Source: Candidatus Woesearchaeota archaeon | GTDB taxonomy: Archaea; Nanobdellota; Nanobdellia; Woesearchaeales; JAFGPW01 | Length of the DNA stretch: 64,000 nt | Reading direction: 5' to 3' | Assembly (NCBI GenBank): GCA_016935985.1 | Contig: JAFGPW010000001.1 | Location: 1 to 64,000 of the forward strand | In this document: positions 52,919 through 61,566 of the stretch, piece after piece | Layout: every line of letters starts with the position of its first letter | Numbering within the stretch: position 1 is the first letter of the stretch | Translations under genes and position numbers: made by a program | The notes under the pieces: generated by a model | The model's database searches: none | The model's input: only the letters and a program-made list of their open reading frames with translations | What the model was told of the DNA's origin: nothing

Positions 52919-54745
52919 ATGATAAAGGCGGATGCGGATTACCTCTTCGAGGCCTCCTGGGAGGTCTGCAACCATGTCGGCGGCATCTACACCGTCGTCA
53001 AGAGCAAGGCCGCCCTGATGAACGAGTTCTACAGGAACTACTTCCTGATCGGCCCGTACTTCCTCAAGCATGCCCAGCAGGACATGCAGGCGGCGACCCC
53101 GCCGAAGGAGATCAAGGAGGCGTTCGAGGAGCTCGAGCATGAGGGCATCATCTGCTACTACGGCAAGTGGATGATCAAGGGCGAGCCCAGGGTCATCCTA
53201 GTCGACAGCAGGGGCTACGCCCTCATGAAGAACCAGATCAAGAAGGAGATGTGGGAGGGCTACAAGGTCGACACCATCGCATCCCAGTGGGACTATGACG
53301 AGCCGATGATCTGGTCCTGGGCGGTCGGGCGCCTGCTCCACAAGATCGCCGACAAGCTTCCGGGCCAGCGGATCGTCACGCACTTCCACGAGTGGCTCGC
53401 CGGCATCAGCATCCTCTACCTCAAGCGCAATAGGGTGCCGGTCTCGACCGTCTTCACGACGCACGCCACCATGCTCGGCAGGTCGATCGCCGGCGGCGGG
53501 CAGCCGCTCTACCAGATGATCGAGCAGCTCAACCCGACCGAGGAGGCGTACAGGCACAACGTGCAGGACAAGCACCTCACCGAGAAGGCGGCGGCGAACG
53601 CCGCTGACGTCTTCACGACCGTCTCGGAGATCACGAGCTACGAGGCGGAGAAGCTTCTCGGCAGGAAGGCGGATGTGCTGGTGCTCAACGGCCTTGACAT
53701 CGACCGGTTCCCGACCTTCGAGGAGACCTCGATCAAGCACAAGCAGGGACGGACCTCCATCCGCGACTTCCTCTCCTACTACTTCTTCCCGTACTACTAC
53801 TTCGACCTCGAGCAGACGCTCACCTTCTTCATCTCCGGCAGGTACGAGTTCAAGAACAAGGGGATCGACATCTTCATCGCGGCGCTCAAGGGCCTGAACG
53901 AGCGGCTGAAGGCAGAGAGCTCGGACAAGACGGTCGTGGTGTTCTTCTGGATCCCGGCGAACGTGCACGGCATCAGGACCGAACTCATGGAGAGCAAGGA
54001 CTTCTTCAGGAACATCCAGCGCTACGTGGACGACCAGGCGCCGGTGATAACGTCCCGGATCGTGACCTCGCTCGTCGCCCAGACCGACCTGACGTGCGAC
54101 GCCCTCTTCGACCAGGAATTCATGCACGAGACGAGGAAGCAGGTGGTCAACTTCGCGCGGCAGGGGCTCCCGCCGCTCTGCACCCACAACCTGCTGAACG
54201 AGGGCGATGACCCGATCATGCGGACCCTGCGCGAGCAGGGCCTCATCAACAGGCCTGAGGACCGGGTGAAGGTGATCTTCTATCCGGTCTACCTCACCGG
54301 CACCGACGGGCTCATCGACCTCGGGCTCTACGACGTGATGATGGGCTGCCACCTCGGCGTCTTCCCCTCCTACTACGAGCCCTGGGGCTACACCCCGCTC
54401 GAGTCCGCCGCCCTCGGCGTGCCGTCGGTCACCACCGACCTCGGCGGCTTCGGCAGGTTCATCAGGAAGAAGACCAGGCAGGACGGCGGCATCTTCGTGC
54501 TCAACCGGATGAAGGCGAGCGACGACGAGACGGTCAGCCAGTTCACCGAGATACTCCACATGTACACCATCCTGCACCGCAAGGAGCGTGTCGAGCAGAA
54601 GATAATCGCGAAGGAGCTCTCCGAGCTCGCCGACTGGAAGATCCTCCTCATCCATTACATCGAGGCGCACAACCTGGCGCTCGAACGCATGGGCGCCGGT
54701 CCGGGAGCTGCCGACGCCCCGGGCGGGGCGGAGGAAGAGCGCTGA
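52919..54745 (+). CDS. glycogen synthase, GT3 family (eukaryote-like)
   Basis: 608 residues. The N-terminal EASWEVCNHVGGIYTVVKSK motif is the hallmark of GT3 (animal and fungal GYS) enzymes, and the C-terminal GCHLGVFPSYYEPWGYTPLE holds the donor-binding and catalytic Glu region. A central FFIPA-type stretch appears as VVVFFWIPANVHG. The length is shorter than in animals, which carry regulatory tails. GT3 enzymes use UDP-glucose. The TGA overlaps the ATG of the GalT-like gene by one base, and a UTP-sugar-type nucleotidyltransferase gene follows, so substrate supply and polymerisation are clustered. Confidence 0.92.
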   Translation: MIKADADYLFEASWEVCNHVGGIYTVVKSKAALMNEFYRNYFLIGPYFLKHAQQDMQAATPPKEIKEAFEELEHEGIICYYGKWMIKGEPRVILVDSRGYALMKNQIKKEMWEGYKVDTIASQWDYDEPMIWSWAVGRLLHKIADKLPGQRIVTHFHEWLAGISILYLKRNRVPVSTVFTTHATMLGRSIAGGGQPLYQMIEQLNPTEEAYRHNVQDKHLTEKAAANAADVFTTVSEITSYEAEKLLGRKADVLVLNGLDIDRFPTFEETSIKHKQGRTSIRDFLSYYFFPYYYFDLEQTLTFFISGRYEFKNKGIDIFIAALKGLNERLKAESSDKTVVVFFWIPANVHGIRTELMESKDFFRNIQRYVDDQAPVITSRIVTSLVAQTDLTCDALFDQEFMHETRKQVVNFARQGLPPLCTHNLLNEGDDPIMRTLREQGLINRPEDRVKVIFYPVYLTGTDGLIDLGLYDVMMGCHLGVFPSYYEPWGYTPLESAALGVPSVTTDLGGFGRFIRKKTRQDGGIFVLNRMKASDDETVSQFTEILHMYTILHRKERVEQKIIAKELSELADWKILLIHYIEAHNLALERMGAGPGAADAPGGAEEER

Positions 54746-55695
54746 TGGGAGAGCTCAGGAAGGACTACCTGCTCGATAGGTATTCCATCATCGCGAGCGA
54801 GCGCGCCAGGCGCCCGAAGCAGTTCGTCCAGGCGCCTGAGCAGCATCCGGATGTCAAGCTCTGCTTCTTCTGCCCCGGCCATGAGGACACGACCCCGCCG
54901 GAGATCGGCAGGATCGGGGATGGGCAGGGCGGGTGGAGCGTCCGCTGGTTCCCGAACAAGTTCCCAGCGGTCATGGAAGGGGTCGAGCCGACAATCAGGA
55001 CCGACAACGGTTATTTCACCTGGTCAGGCAACTTCGGCATGCACGAGGTGATCGCCGAGACCCCAGACCACGGCAGGCAGCTCTGGGACCTCTCGGCAGA
55101 GGCGATCGCACCGATCCTCGGCGTCTATCGGCAGCGCATCGAGGCGCTCTCCCGCAGGCGCGGGGTGCGCTACGTCCTGGTCTTCAAGAACCACGGCAAA
55201 GAGGGAGGGACGAGCCTCGTCCACTCGCATACCCAGGTGACCGCGCTCAACATCGTCCCTGACGAGGTCAGGCAGAAGGAGCACATCACCAAGGAGATGG
55301 GGCGCTGCCCCTACTGCGACATCGTCGCCATCGAGAGGACATCGCACCGCCGCATCATCGAGACCGATCGGTTCGCCGCCTTCTGCCCGTACGCCTCGGA
55401 ATTCAATTTCGAGGCGCTCATCATGCCCAAGCGGCACGTGACCGGCATGACCGAGCTCGATGAGACTGATCTCCATGAGATGGCCCGCTGCCTCGCCACG
55501 ATCCTCGCCAAGCTCAAGGAGCTCAACGCCCCCTACAATTATTATCTGCATTATGGGATTGACCGCATGCACCTCTACCTCAGGGTCACCCCCCGGCTCA
55601 ACATCTGGGCAGGCCTCGAGCACGGCTCGGGCGCGAAGGTCATCACCGTGAGCCCTGAGGACGCCGCCGCCTTCTACCGCGGCGAGAAGGACTGA
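54745..55695 (+). CDS. galT: galactose-1-phosphate uridylyltransferase-like (GalT, HIT fold)
   Basis: 316 residues. Zinc-site cysteine pairs (Cys40/Cys43 in CFFCPGH and Cys188/Cys191 in CPYCD) and the active-site LVHSHTQV (His160, His162) are visible. Classical GalT has HPHGQ; here HSHTQ keeps the nucleophilic histidine arrangement. It would transfer UMP (or another NMP) between hexose-1-phosphates. The coupling to GT3 suggests that it makes nucleotide-glucose for the polymer. An ADP-glucose or sugar-phosphate phosphorylase-like role is possible, since the archaeal members are diverse. Confidence 0.87.
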   Translation: MGELRKDYLLDRYSIIASERARRPKQFVQAPEQHPDVKLCFFCPGHEDTTPPEIGRIGDGQGGWSVRWFPNKFPAVMEGVEPTIRTDNGYFTWSGNFGMHEVIAETPDHGRQLWDLSAEAIAPILGVYRQRIEALSRRRGVRYVLVFKNHGKEGGTSLVHSHTQVTALNIVPDEVRQKEHITKEMGRCPYCDIVAIERTSHRRIIETDRFAAFCPYASEFNFEALIMPKRHVTGMTELDETDLHEMARCLATILAKLKELNAPYNYYLHYGIDRMHLYLRVTPRLNIWAGLEHGSGAKVITVSPEDAAAFYRGEKD

Positions 55696-55758
55696 ACAAG
55701 GGAAAGGAATATATATCATGAATGGATGGGGCGCCCCTGGGTGAGGGGGTATACGCAT

Positions 55759-56724
55759 ATGCAGCTCATCATACCGCTCGCAGGAAAAGGGACACGGGTG
55801 CGTCCGTACACGTATGTGACGGCGAAGCCGCTCCTGCAGGTCGCGGGAAAGCCGGTGCTCGCGCACATCCTGGACAAGTTCGCCGGATCGGGCCTGCCCA
55901 TCACCGAGGCCATCCTCATCGTCGGCTACCACGGCGAGCAGATCAGGGAGTTCTTCGAGGGCTATGGCCGGTTCACGGCGCGCTTCGTCGAGCAGAAGGA
56001 GATGCTCGGCCAGGCGCACGCGGTCCTGCAGGCACGGCACCTGGTGCATGAGGACGCGATCATACTCTTCGTCGACACCCTCTTCGAGGGGGATGTCGGG
56101 TTCCTCAAGGACGTCCGGGAGGACGGTGTCATCTTCGCCTCAGAGGTCGAGGACCCGAGGAGGTTCGGCCAGGTGAAGCACGGCGAGGACGGCATCGTGA
56201 CCGATTTCGCCGAGAAGGCGGACCCGCCGGTCTCCAACCTTGTCAACATCGGCTTCTACTACATCAAGGACACGGAGCTCATGTTCCGCTGCATCGACGA
56301 GCAGATCGACAGGGGATTAAAGACGAAAGGCGAGTATTTCCTTCCTGACACCTTCAAGCTCATGCTCGAGAAGGGGACGCGGTTCAGGGTGGCGAAGGTC
56401 GACGCGTGGCTCGATGCCGGCGTCCCCGACACGGTCCTCGGGACGAACCGGTACCTGCTGGAGCACGGCCACGCGGGCGTACAGGAGGGAGCGACGGTCG
56501 AGGGCTGCGTCATCCGCGACCCGGTATCCATCAAGGCAGGCGCCGTGTGTACGGGATCGGTCATCGGCCCCGGCGTATCGGTCGGGAACGCGAGGGTCGA
56601 GGACTGCTTCCTTGAGGACACGATCGTCGAGGACGGAGTCTCGGTCAAGGACATCATCGTCAAGCATGCCATCCTCGGCGACAACACGAGGACCAAAGGA
56701 AATCCGAAGAGCATTAGGCTCTAG
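55759..56724 (+). CDS. sugar-1-phosphate nucleotidyltransferase with left-handed beta-helix tail
   Basis: 321 residues from ATG 55759 (gaggggg about 11 bases upstream, TATA-like atatatat near 55709; the ATG at 55726 is less well placed). The N-terminal motif IIPLAGKGTRVRPYTYVTAK is the nucleotide-binding signature. LFVDTLFEGDVGFL and NIGFYYIK belong to the Rossmann-like catalytic domain. From about residue 240 hexapeptide repeats (GATVEGCVI, GAVCTGSVIGPGVSVGNARV) form a beta-helix. It probably makes UDP-, ADP- or dTDP-glucose; the context favours glycogen supply. Confidence 0.87.
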   Translation: MQLIIPLAGKGTRVRPYTYVTAKPLLQVAGKPVLAHILDKFAGSGLPITEAILIVGYHGEQIREFFEGYGRFTARFVEQKEMLGQAHAVLQARHLVHEDAIILFVDTLFEGDVGFLKDVREDGVIFASEVEDPRRFGQVKHGEDGIVTDFAEKADPPVSNLVNIGFYYIKDTELMFRCIDEQIDRGLKTKGEYFLPDTFKLMLEKGTRFRVAKVDAWLDAGVPDTVLGTNRYLLEHGHAGVQEGATVEGCVIRDPVSIKAGAVCTGSVIGPGVSVGNARVEDCFLEDTIVEDGVSVKDIIVKHAILGDNTRTKGNPKSIRL

Positions 56725-56765
56725 CGGCATCAGCCGCAGGTACTGAAAAGGAGGTGAACAGGAGA

Positions 56766-58721
56766 GTGCGCGTCACGCACAGGATACACAGCCTGGACTG
56801 CGCAGGGGAGTCGGAGAGCCCGAGCTTCCTGCTCAGCAACAAGCGCGGCGGCTACTTTTCGATCACGGCTGACGAGAGCCCGTCGGAGGCGAACTCGCGC
56901 TACGAGGGGCTGCACCTCGGCGTCGCCGAGAAGGACGGCTTCGCGCTCTACAAGACGGTCGAGAGCATCTATCCGCTGGGGATCACGCCCACGGAGGCGG
57001 TCGTGCGGCCTGGCATGGCCACGAGGAAGTACGACGCGGTGCTCGAGAACTTCCACTTCCAGAGGAACTCGCTCATCTACGAGATCCAGAACTTCGACGG
57101 CGAGGTGGCGCTGCTGCTCGACTGCAGGGGCATCTACGACTTCGACGACAAGGACCGGAACTATACCATCCGCCGCAAGGGCAAGCACATCGTCATCGAG
57201 TACCGCAAGTACCGCTTCGACCCGCACAACGACTACCAGAAGAGGCTCGACTATACGCTTTATGTCGTCATCCACGGCGCGGGCAAGTACCGCGAGGTGG
57301 GTGAGTGGAAGAAGCGCTGGTACCCGTACGAGGAGCGGCGCGGCTCGCCGCCATCCGAGCTATGGGTGTACGACGCCCTCCGCTTCAGGTCCGACCGCGA
57401 CCTGCGGCTCGTGGTGTCGGTCGGCATGAGCGAGAATGAGGCGGTGCTCGAGTCCGAGTACTTCGCCGGGAGCGCCGGCAAGCTCAAGGAGTACCTCGCG
57501 AGGAAGGAGCAGCGGCTCCATTCCCTGATACCGAAGCGGATGCTCGACGAGTATGAGAAGAAGCTTCGGCCGGCGAACCGGGACCTCGAGTACGCGCCCG
57601 ACCCCGAGATGCTCATCGCGTACCTGCACGCCATCGACTCTCTCGACGGGCTGATCATCAGGTCCGACCACCAGGAACGCGTCTTCGCCGGCTTCCCCTG
57701 GTTCTTCCAGGTCTGGACGCGGGACGAGGCGATCTGCCTGAAGGCGCTGCTCAACCGCGACCAGACGACGCTCGTGAAGGACATCATCAACCGGCACCTC
57801 AAGGAGATGCGGCCCGACGGCAGGGTGCCCTCGCGCTTCCCTGTGACATCCCTCGGCTCCGCCGACGGCGTCGGCTGGGTCTTCCGCCGGCTCTTCGACC
57901 TGGTGAAGAAGGGCAAGCAGGCCCAGGAGCTCGAGAGGCACATCTCCCTGTCCGAGCTCGCCTTCTTCGCCGACATCCTCTCCTACTCGCTCAAGCACTT
58001 GGAGAAGCATCATACCACCGCCGATGGCTTCGCGACGAACGGCCCGCTCGAGACGTGGATGGACACGAACGCCGACTCCGACACCACGCGTTCCGGGATC
58101 AGGGTGGAGATCTGCGCGCTCCGGCTCGCGATGTACAACCTCCGGAAGATCCTCGCGCACCTGCTCAAGAACGACGAGGACCGCATGCGCTACGAGCACA
58201 TCGAACAGGTCCTGCTCGGGAAGACCCGGAACCTCCTCTTCGACGGGAGCATGCTCGCCGACGGGTTCGACACCAACCTCGACCGGACCGTGCGGCCGAA
58301 CGTCTTCCTCGCGCACTACATCTACCCCAAGCTCCTCGCTGGCAAGGAGTGGGAGAAGGTAATCGAGGGCGCGATCAGGCACCTCTGGCTCGAGTGGGGA
58401 GGCTTCGCCACGATCGACCGGAAGAGCAGGTACTTCTGCCCGCGCCATACCGGCCAGGACAACAGGTCGTACCACCTCGGCGACTCCTGGTACTTCGTCA
58501 ACAACATCGCGGCGCTCGTGATGCTGCGCACCAACGCGCGGCTGTTCTCGGCGCGGATCAGGCATGTCATGCTCGCGTCCGCGAACGACATCCTCTACCA
58601 GGGCTTCCTCGGCCACCCTTCCGAAGTCTCTGACGCGGAGCGCCAGAGCCCTGGCGGCTGCCTCTGCCAGGCCTGGAGCGCCGCCACCTTCGCCGAGCTC
58701 TTCGACGAGGCGTTCAGGTAG
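56766..58721 (+). CDS. glycogen debranching enzyme, archaeal GDE type (GH133-like)
   Basis: 651 residues. A perfect aaggaggtga (56747-56756) lies about 9 bases before GTG 56766; the GTG at 56754 would lie inside that site, so the shorter form is preferred. The N-terminal domain carries FLLSNKRGGYFSI and RYEGLHLG, typical of the GDE N-terminal beta domain. The C-terminal (alpha/alpha)6 domain includes WFFQVWTRDEAICLKALL, DGRVPSRFP, ETWMDTNADSD with candidate acids, and GDSWYFVNNIAAL. It removes alpha-1,6 branches in the cytoplasm. It ends the glycogen gene run. Confidence 0.88.
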   Translation: MRVTHRIHSLDCAGESESPSFLLSNKRGGYFSITADESPSEANSRYEGLHLGVAEKDGFALYKTVESIYPLGITPTEAVVRPGMATRKYDAVLENFHFQRNSLIYEIQNFDGEVALLLDCRGIYDFDDKDRNYTIRRKGKHIVIEYRKYRFDPHNDYQKRLDYTLYVVIHGAGKYREVGEWKKRWYPYEERRGSPPSELWVYDALRFRSDRDLRLVVSVGMSENEAVLESEYFAGSAGKLKEYLARKEQRLHSLIPKRMLDEYEKKLRPANRDLEYAPDPEMLIAYLHAIDSLDGLIIRSDHQERVFAGFPWFFQVWTRDEAICLKALLNRDQTTLVKDIINRHLKEMRPDGRVPSRFPVTSLGSADGVGWVFRRLFDLVKKGKQAQELERHISLSELAFFADILSYSLKHLEKHHTTADGFATNGPLETWMDTNADSDTTRSGIRVEICALRLAMYNLRKILAHLLKNDEDRMRYEHIEQVLLGKTRNLLFDGSMLADGFDTNLDRTVRPNVFLAHYIYPKLLAGKEWEKVIEGAIRHLWLEWGGFATIDRKSRYFCPRHTGQDNRSYHLGDSWYFVNNIAALVMLRTNARLFSARIRHVMLASANDILYQGFLGHPSEVSDAERQSPGGCLCQAWSAATFAELFDEAFR

Positions 58722-58769
58722 GGGCGGCCGGTTCTGCTCGCCGGCGCGGTTCCGGAAGCGTTGCATTCC

Positions 58770-58939
58770 TGTTAAGTTCTTTTCCCCTACGCAAGTGTGG
58801 GAAACCTGCGTCCGCAGAGTTGTGTTTAAGTTCCAATCAATTCGAGCGTAGCGAGTCAATATGTGCGAAGCACGGGGGGAGTTCGTCGTTCTATCAAATG
58901 AGCGAAGCGTTACATCAAGAACATTCGTCAAGGGGGAGT
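58770..58939 (+). repeat. left boundary repeats of the AT-rich island
   Basis: In order: tgttaagttc (58770-58779), ttgtgtttaagttc (58820-58833), ttcgagcgtagcgagt (58841-58856) followed by caatatgt, then two gggggagttcg copies (about 58875-58885 and 58930-58941). The first two and the last occur inverted at the other end of the island; the third occurs there in the same orientation. No gene is seen in 58722-58942. Confidence 0.6.
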
Positions 58940-58942
58940 TCG

Positions 58943-59701
58943 TTACATAGTTTCATAGATTTGATTCATGATTGTTTGTATTTCTTCTTTATTTTCTTCT
59001 AAAAATCCAAATAAATCAAAATTGGTTATTTCTTTAAACAAATCAAACGAATCGTTTCCTTCATGTAATGACCATGTATGTTTTAGTCTTGCTACAGGGG
59101 ATCTAAGTGATGTGTTACAAAAGACAAGCATTATTGGCAAAATGTCTATACTTAGCAATTTTTTAGCCATGTGTTCATCTGCTTGGATTCTTTTTGAATC
59201 TCCTATCTGATAACAAGATCTTACTTCAAATGCAAGACCTTGAAAATCTTTGTCAGCATATATTGGATTGGTTTGTTTTAAACGATTAATAATACCTTCA
59301 ATTAGAGTTTTTGTTGTACCTTCGAGTTTATCTAAAAATATTGCTCCATCAGTACTCCTTACTTGTTCACGATCATCAATAATTATTCGCACAGACCAGT
59401 GAGCGTCCTGTTCACTCACTCCAGGAACTTTTTCTTTTAAGATGGTGGCTACACATTCTTCATACAGATCTCCTAATTTACGATGTAAACTGGTTATTAG
59501 ATTTCCGCCAAACCTTGCAGTTGTATATTTCCTGGTATCCAAATTGAAATTCATAAATGCAGGATCATCCTTCATTGCTTGAATAAAATCTTCTTTTGTA
59601 TTCATACTTGGGAATCTGTAATATGGGTCATAAGATTTTACAACATTTAGATGTTTTTTGACTACTTCGAGGAGAAGCTGTTTCAATTCTTCATCGGTCA
59701 T
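58943..59701 (-). CDS. putative type II restriction endonuclease
   Basis: About 252 residues from ATG 59701 (MTDEELKQLLLEVV). The frame can extend to 59755 but would overlap the controller gene by more than 60 bases; ATG 59701 overlaps its stop by 11. A possible PD-(D/E)xK-like core is STDGAIFLDKL ... LAFEVRSCYQ, with Arg where Lys is usual in ExK. GGNLITSLHRKLGDLYEECV precedes it. I cannot name the family; an ApaLI-like enzyme is one thought from memory. Identification rests mainly on the pairing with a methyltransferase and a controller in an AT-rich island. Confidence 0.55.
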   Translation of the reverse strand: MTDEELKQLLLEVVKKHLNVVKSYDPYYRFPSMNTKEDFIQAMKDDPAFMNFNLDTRKYTTARFGGNLITSLHRKLGDLYEECVATILKEKVPGVSEQDAHWSVRIIIDDREQVRSTDGAIFLDKLEGTTKTLIEGIINRLKQTNPIYADKDFQGLAFEVRSCYQIGDSKRIQADEHMAKKLLSIDILPIMLVFCNTSLRSPVARLKHTWSLHEGNDSFDLFKEITNFDLFGFLEENKEEIQTIMNQIYETM

Positions 59702-59978
59702 TATACTTTTCCCCCAATTTAATAAGTAATCGTGAAACTTCAATTCCCTTTTCATTCAGCTTGTAAAATATCCTCTTGGGTTCTTTCATTGATGCTTCTT
59801 TTGTCAATAAACCAAGCTCAGCCAATTCTTTTATTCTTTTCATGCCCGTACTTTTTGAGCCACCAATTAATTCTAGAATATCATCTAAGGGTTTCGAAGG
59901 ATTTTCGTTTAGAACAAGCAAAGTTTTAATAGCTCTTGGTTGTTCAACATATTTATATATGGCTTCCTTTTTAATCAT
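59691..59978 (-). CDS. winged-helix controller of the restriction-modification genes
   Basis: 95 residues with an ArsR/MarR-like winged helix: IKTLLVLNENPSKPLDDILE, LIGGSKSTGMKRIKELAELG and a wing (KEPKRIFYKLNEKG). ATG 59978 is leaderless relative to the TATA sequence at 59999-60010. Its end overlaps the nuclease gene by 11 bases. It would bind the divergent promoter and balance methyltransferase and nuclease, as controller proteins do in other R-M systems; this is inferred from the layout and the palindrome at 60027-60040. Confidence 0.7.
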   Translation of the reverse strand: MIKKEAIYKYVEQPRAIKTLLVLNENPSKPLDDILELIGGSKSTGMKRIKELAELGLLTKEASMKEPKRIFYKLNEKGIEVSRLLIKLGEKYNDR

Positions 59979-59998
59979 CTTAGATGAAAATAGAAAAG

Positions 59999-60040
59999 TT
60001 TATATATAATACTTTCCTACTGAATGTGTAATTAATTACA
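59999..60040. promoter_or_regulatory. shared divergent promoter and palindrome of the R-M genes
   Basis: tttatatataat (59999-60010) is TATA-like on both strands and lies about 25 bases from each predicted start region. Toward the methyltransferase a perfect 14-base palindrome tgtaattaattaca (60027-60040) covers the expected transcription start, so binding there would repress the methyltransferase gene. Confidence 0.55.
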
Positions 60041-60051
60041 TTTGGTGAAAA

Positions 60052-61338
60052 ATGCAAAGAACATTAACTAATAATGAAAGATATGAAATTGTGTATGAAG
60101 AATTATCTACAAATGATATTACTTTTAAGGGGGGGATGATTGACCACATACACCAATGGTTTAGATTAACACCTAGTTTTTCTCCTAAACTGGTTCATTT
60201 CATGAAAAGAATAACCAATACAACAAAGAATCATAAAGTCTTGGAACCTTTTTTGGGAGCGAGTACCACTGTAATTGAATGTATGAAAGAAGGAATTGAT
60301 TGTGTGGGTATTGATATAAACCCTGTTTTTGTTAAAGTTGGTCAAGTAGCAATACAATGGGATTTGGATGTTGATAATTTGAGGAGAACAAACAAAGAAA
60401 TTCTAAAAAAATATCATGAGTCCATTATTGGAATCGATAAATTAGATTTGCTAAATTTTTGTAATAAATTTAACGTAGAAATTCCAAAGATTCATAAGCC
60501 TGAAAAATGGTGGAGAGATGATGTTTTGAAACGAATATTATTAATTAAAAAATTTATATATGAATTGGAAAATGAGAGAGTGAAACACTTCTTTTATGTT
60601 GGTTTAATCTCAAAAGTTGTTGATGTTGCAAATGTTAATAGATCTCACCCCACACTAACATTTTGTGATAGAAGTAAGGATAAGATCGATGTTGAATCTG
60701 AAATATTTAGTAAATTTGAAGTAATGATTAAGGATATAGAAAATGCAAAAACAATAATAAATCCGGGCAAAGCCCAAGTAGTTGAAGGAGATTCAACTAA
60801 CATTTCAGAGTTGAAATTATTGTATGATAAATTTGATAGAGTTTTTACATCCCCTCCTTACCCAAATCGTTATAGTTACGTTTGGGAAACAAGACCTCAA
60901 TTATATTTTGGTGATATTTTTGACAAACCAAGTCAGGCGGCTGATTTAGATATAAAAACAATTGGAGGCACGTGGGGAAAAGCAACATCTAATCTTGCGA
61001 AAGGGATAGAAAAACCAATAAATGCAGAAGTTGGCAAAATCATGGATTCTGTATGTGCCGAGATAAGACAAAAAGATAATCTCATGGCAAATTATGTTAT
61101 GAAATTTTTTAATTTGCTTTATTTGCAAATAAAAGAAATGAAAAAACATCTTAATGATGAAGCCATGTGTTGTTATGTTGTTGGAAATTCTCGTATAAAA
61201 GATGTTGAAATATATACTGACATTTTGCTTGCAGATTTATTTTTTTCGTTAGGTTACACTATACCTAAGATTGTAAGAATCAGAAAGAGAATAGGAAGAA
61301 GAAAATTATACGAAGCTATAGTAATTGCAAAAAAGTAA
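60052..61338 (+). CDS. DNA methyltransferase (TSPPY type)
   Basis: 428 residues with ggtga 5 bases before the ATG. AdoMet-binding motif I reads VLEPFLGASTTVIE (about residues 63-76) followed by CVGIDINP. Catalytic motif IV is FTSPPYPNRYSY (about 266-277); TSPPY is most common in N4-cytosine methyltransferases. Motif I comes before motif IV, with about 190 residues between, room for a target-recognition region. It is divergent from the controller and nuclease genes and AT-rich like them. It would protect the host DNA at the nuclease site. Confidence 0.85.
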   Translation: MQRTLTNNERYEIVYEELSTNDITFKGGMIDHIHQWFRLTPSFSPKLVHFMKRITNTTKNHKVLEPFLGASTTVIECMKEGIDCVGIDINPVFVKVGQVAIQWDLDVDNLRRTNKEILKKYHESIIGIDKLDLLNFCNKFNVEIPKIHKPEKWWRDDVLKRILLIKKFIYELENERVKHFFYVGLISKVVDVANVNRSHPTLTFCDRSKDKIDVESEIFSKFEVMIKDIENAKTIINPGKAQVVEGDSTNISELKLLYDKFDRVFTSPPYPNRYSYVWETRPQLYFGDIFDKPSQAADLDIKTIGGTWGKATSNLAKGIEKPINAEVGKIMDSVCAEIRQKDNLMANYVMKFFNLLYLQIKEMKKHLNDEAMCCYVVGNSRIKDVEIYTDILLADLFFSLGYTIPKIVRIRKRIGRRKLYEAIVIAKK

Positions 61339-61339
61339 G

Positions 61340-61462
61340 AACTCCCCCTTTCTTTAATATTAAATTTCGAGCGTAGCGAGTGTATATGTCTGGAAGACCA
61401 AACTCCCCCTTTTGCTTCTTTTTCTAAAAGAAGAGAGAACTTAAACACAATTGAACTTAACA
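61340..61462 (+). repeat. right boundary repeats of the AT-rich island
   Basis: gaactcccccttt (about 61339-61351), ttcgagcgtagcgagt (61366-61381) then gtatatgt, aactccccctttt (about 61400-61413), gaacttaaacacaa (61437-61450) and gaacttaaca (61453-61462). The last two are exact reverse complements of the left-end sequences at 58820-58833 and 58770-58779. The gap 61339-61566 holds no gene. Confidence 0.6.
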
Positions 61463-61566
61463 AGTATTAAGCGTATTATGTTGACTAGGTGGTATGGGGA
61501 AGAAGCACCTGCGAAGCATCTGCGCCGGGCAAGATTAATAAAGACGCTGGCTCCTCTTCCTCAGGC

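Larger units (their letters stand above)
58770..61462. mobile_element. AT-rich restriction-modification island, probable insertion
   Basis: Base composition drops abruptly from GC-rich to AT-rich at about 58840 and returns after 61460. Inside are three R-M-type genes with AT-rich codons. The ends carry nested inverted repeats (tgttaagttc outer, ttgtgtttaagttc inner) and a 24-base direct repeat with two mismatches (58841-58864 and 61366-61389). No transposase or integrase lies inside, so the mechanism of entry is unknown; the repeats may be remnants. Confidence 0.6.
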
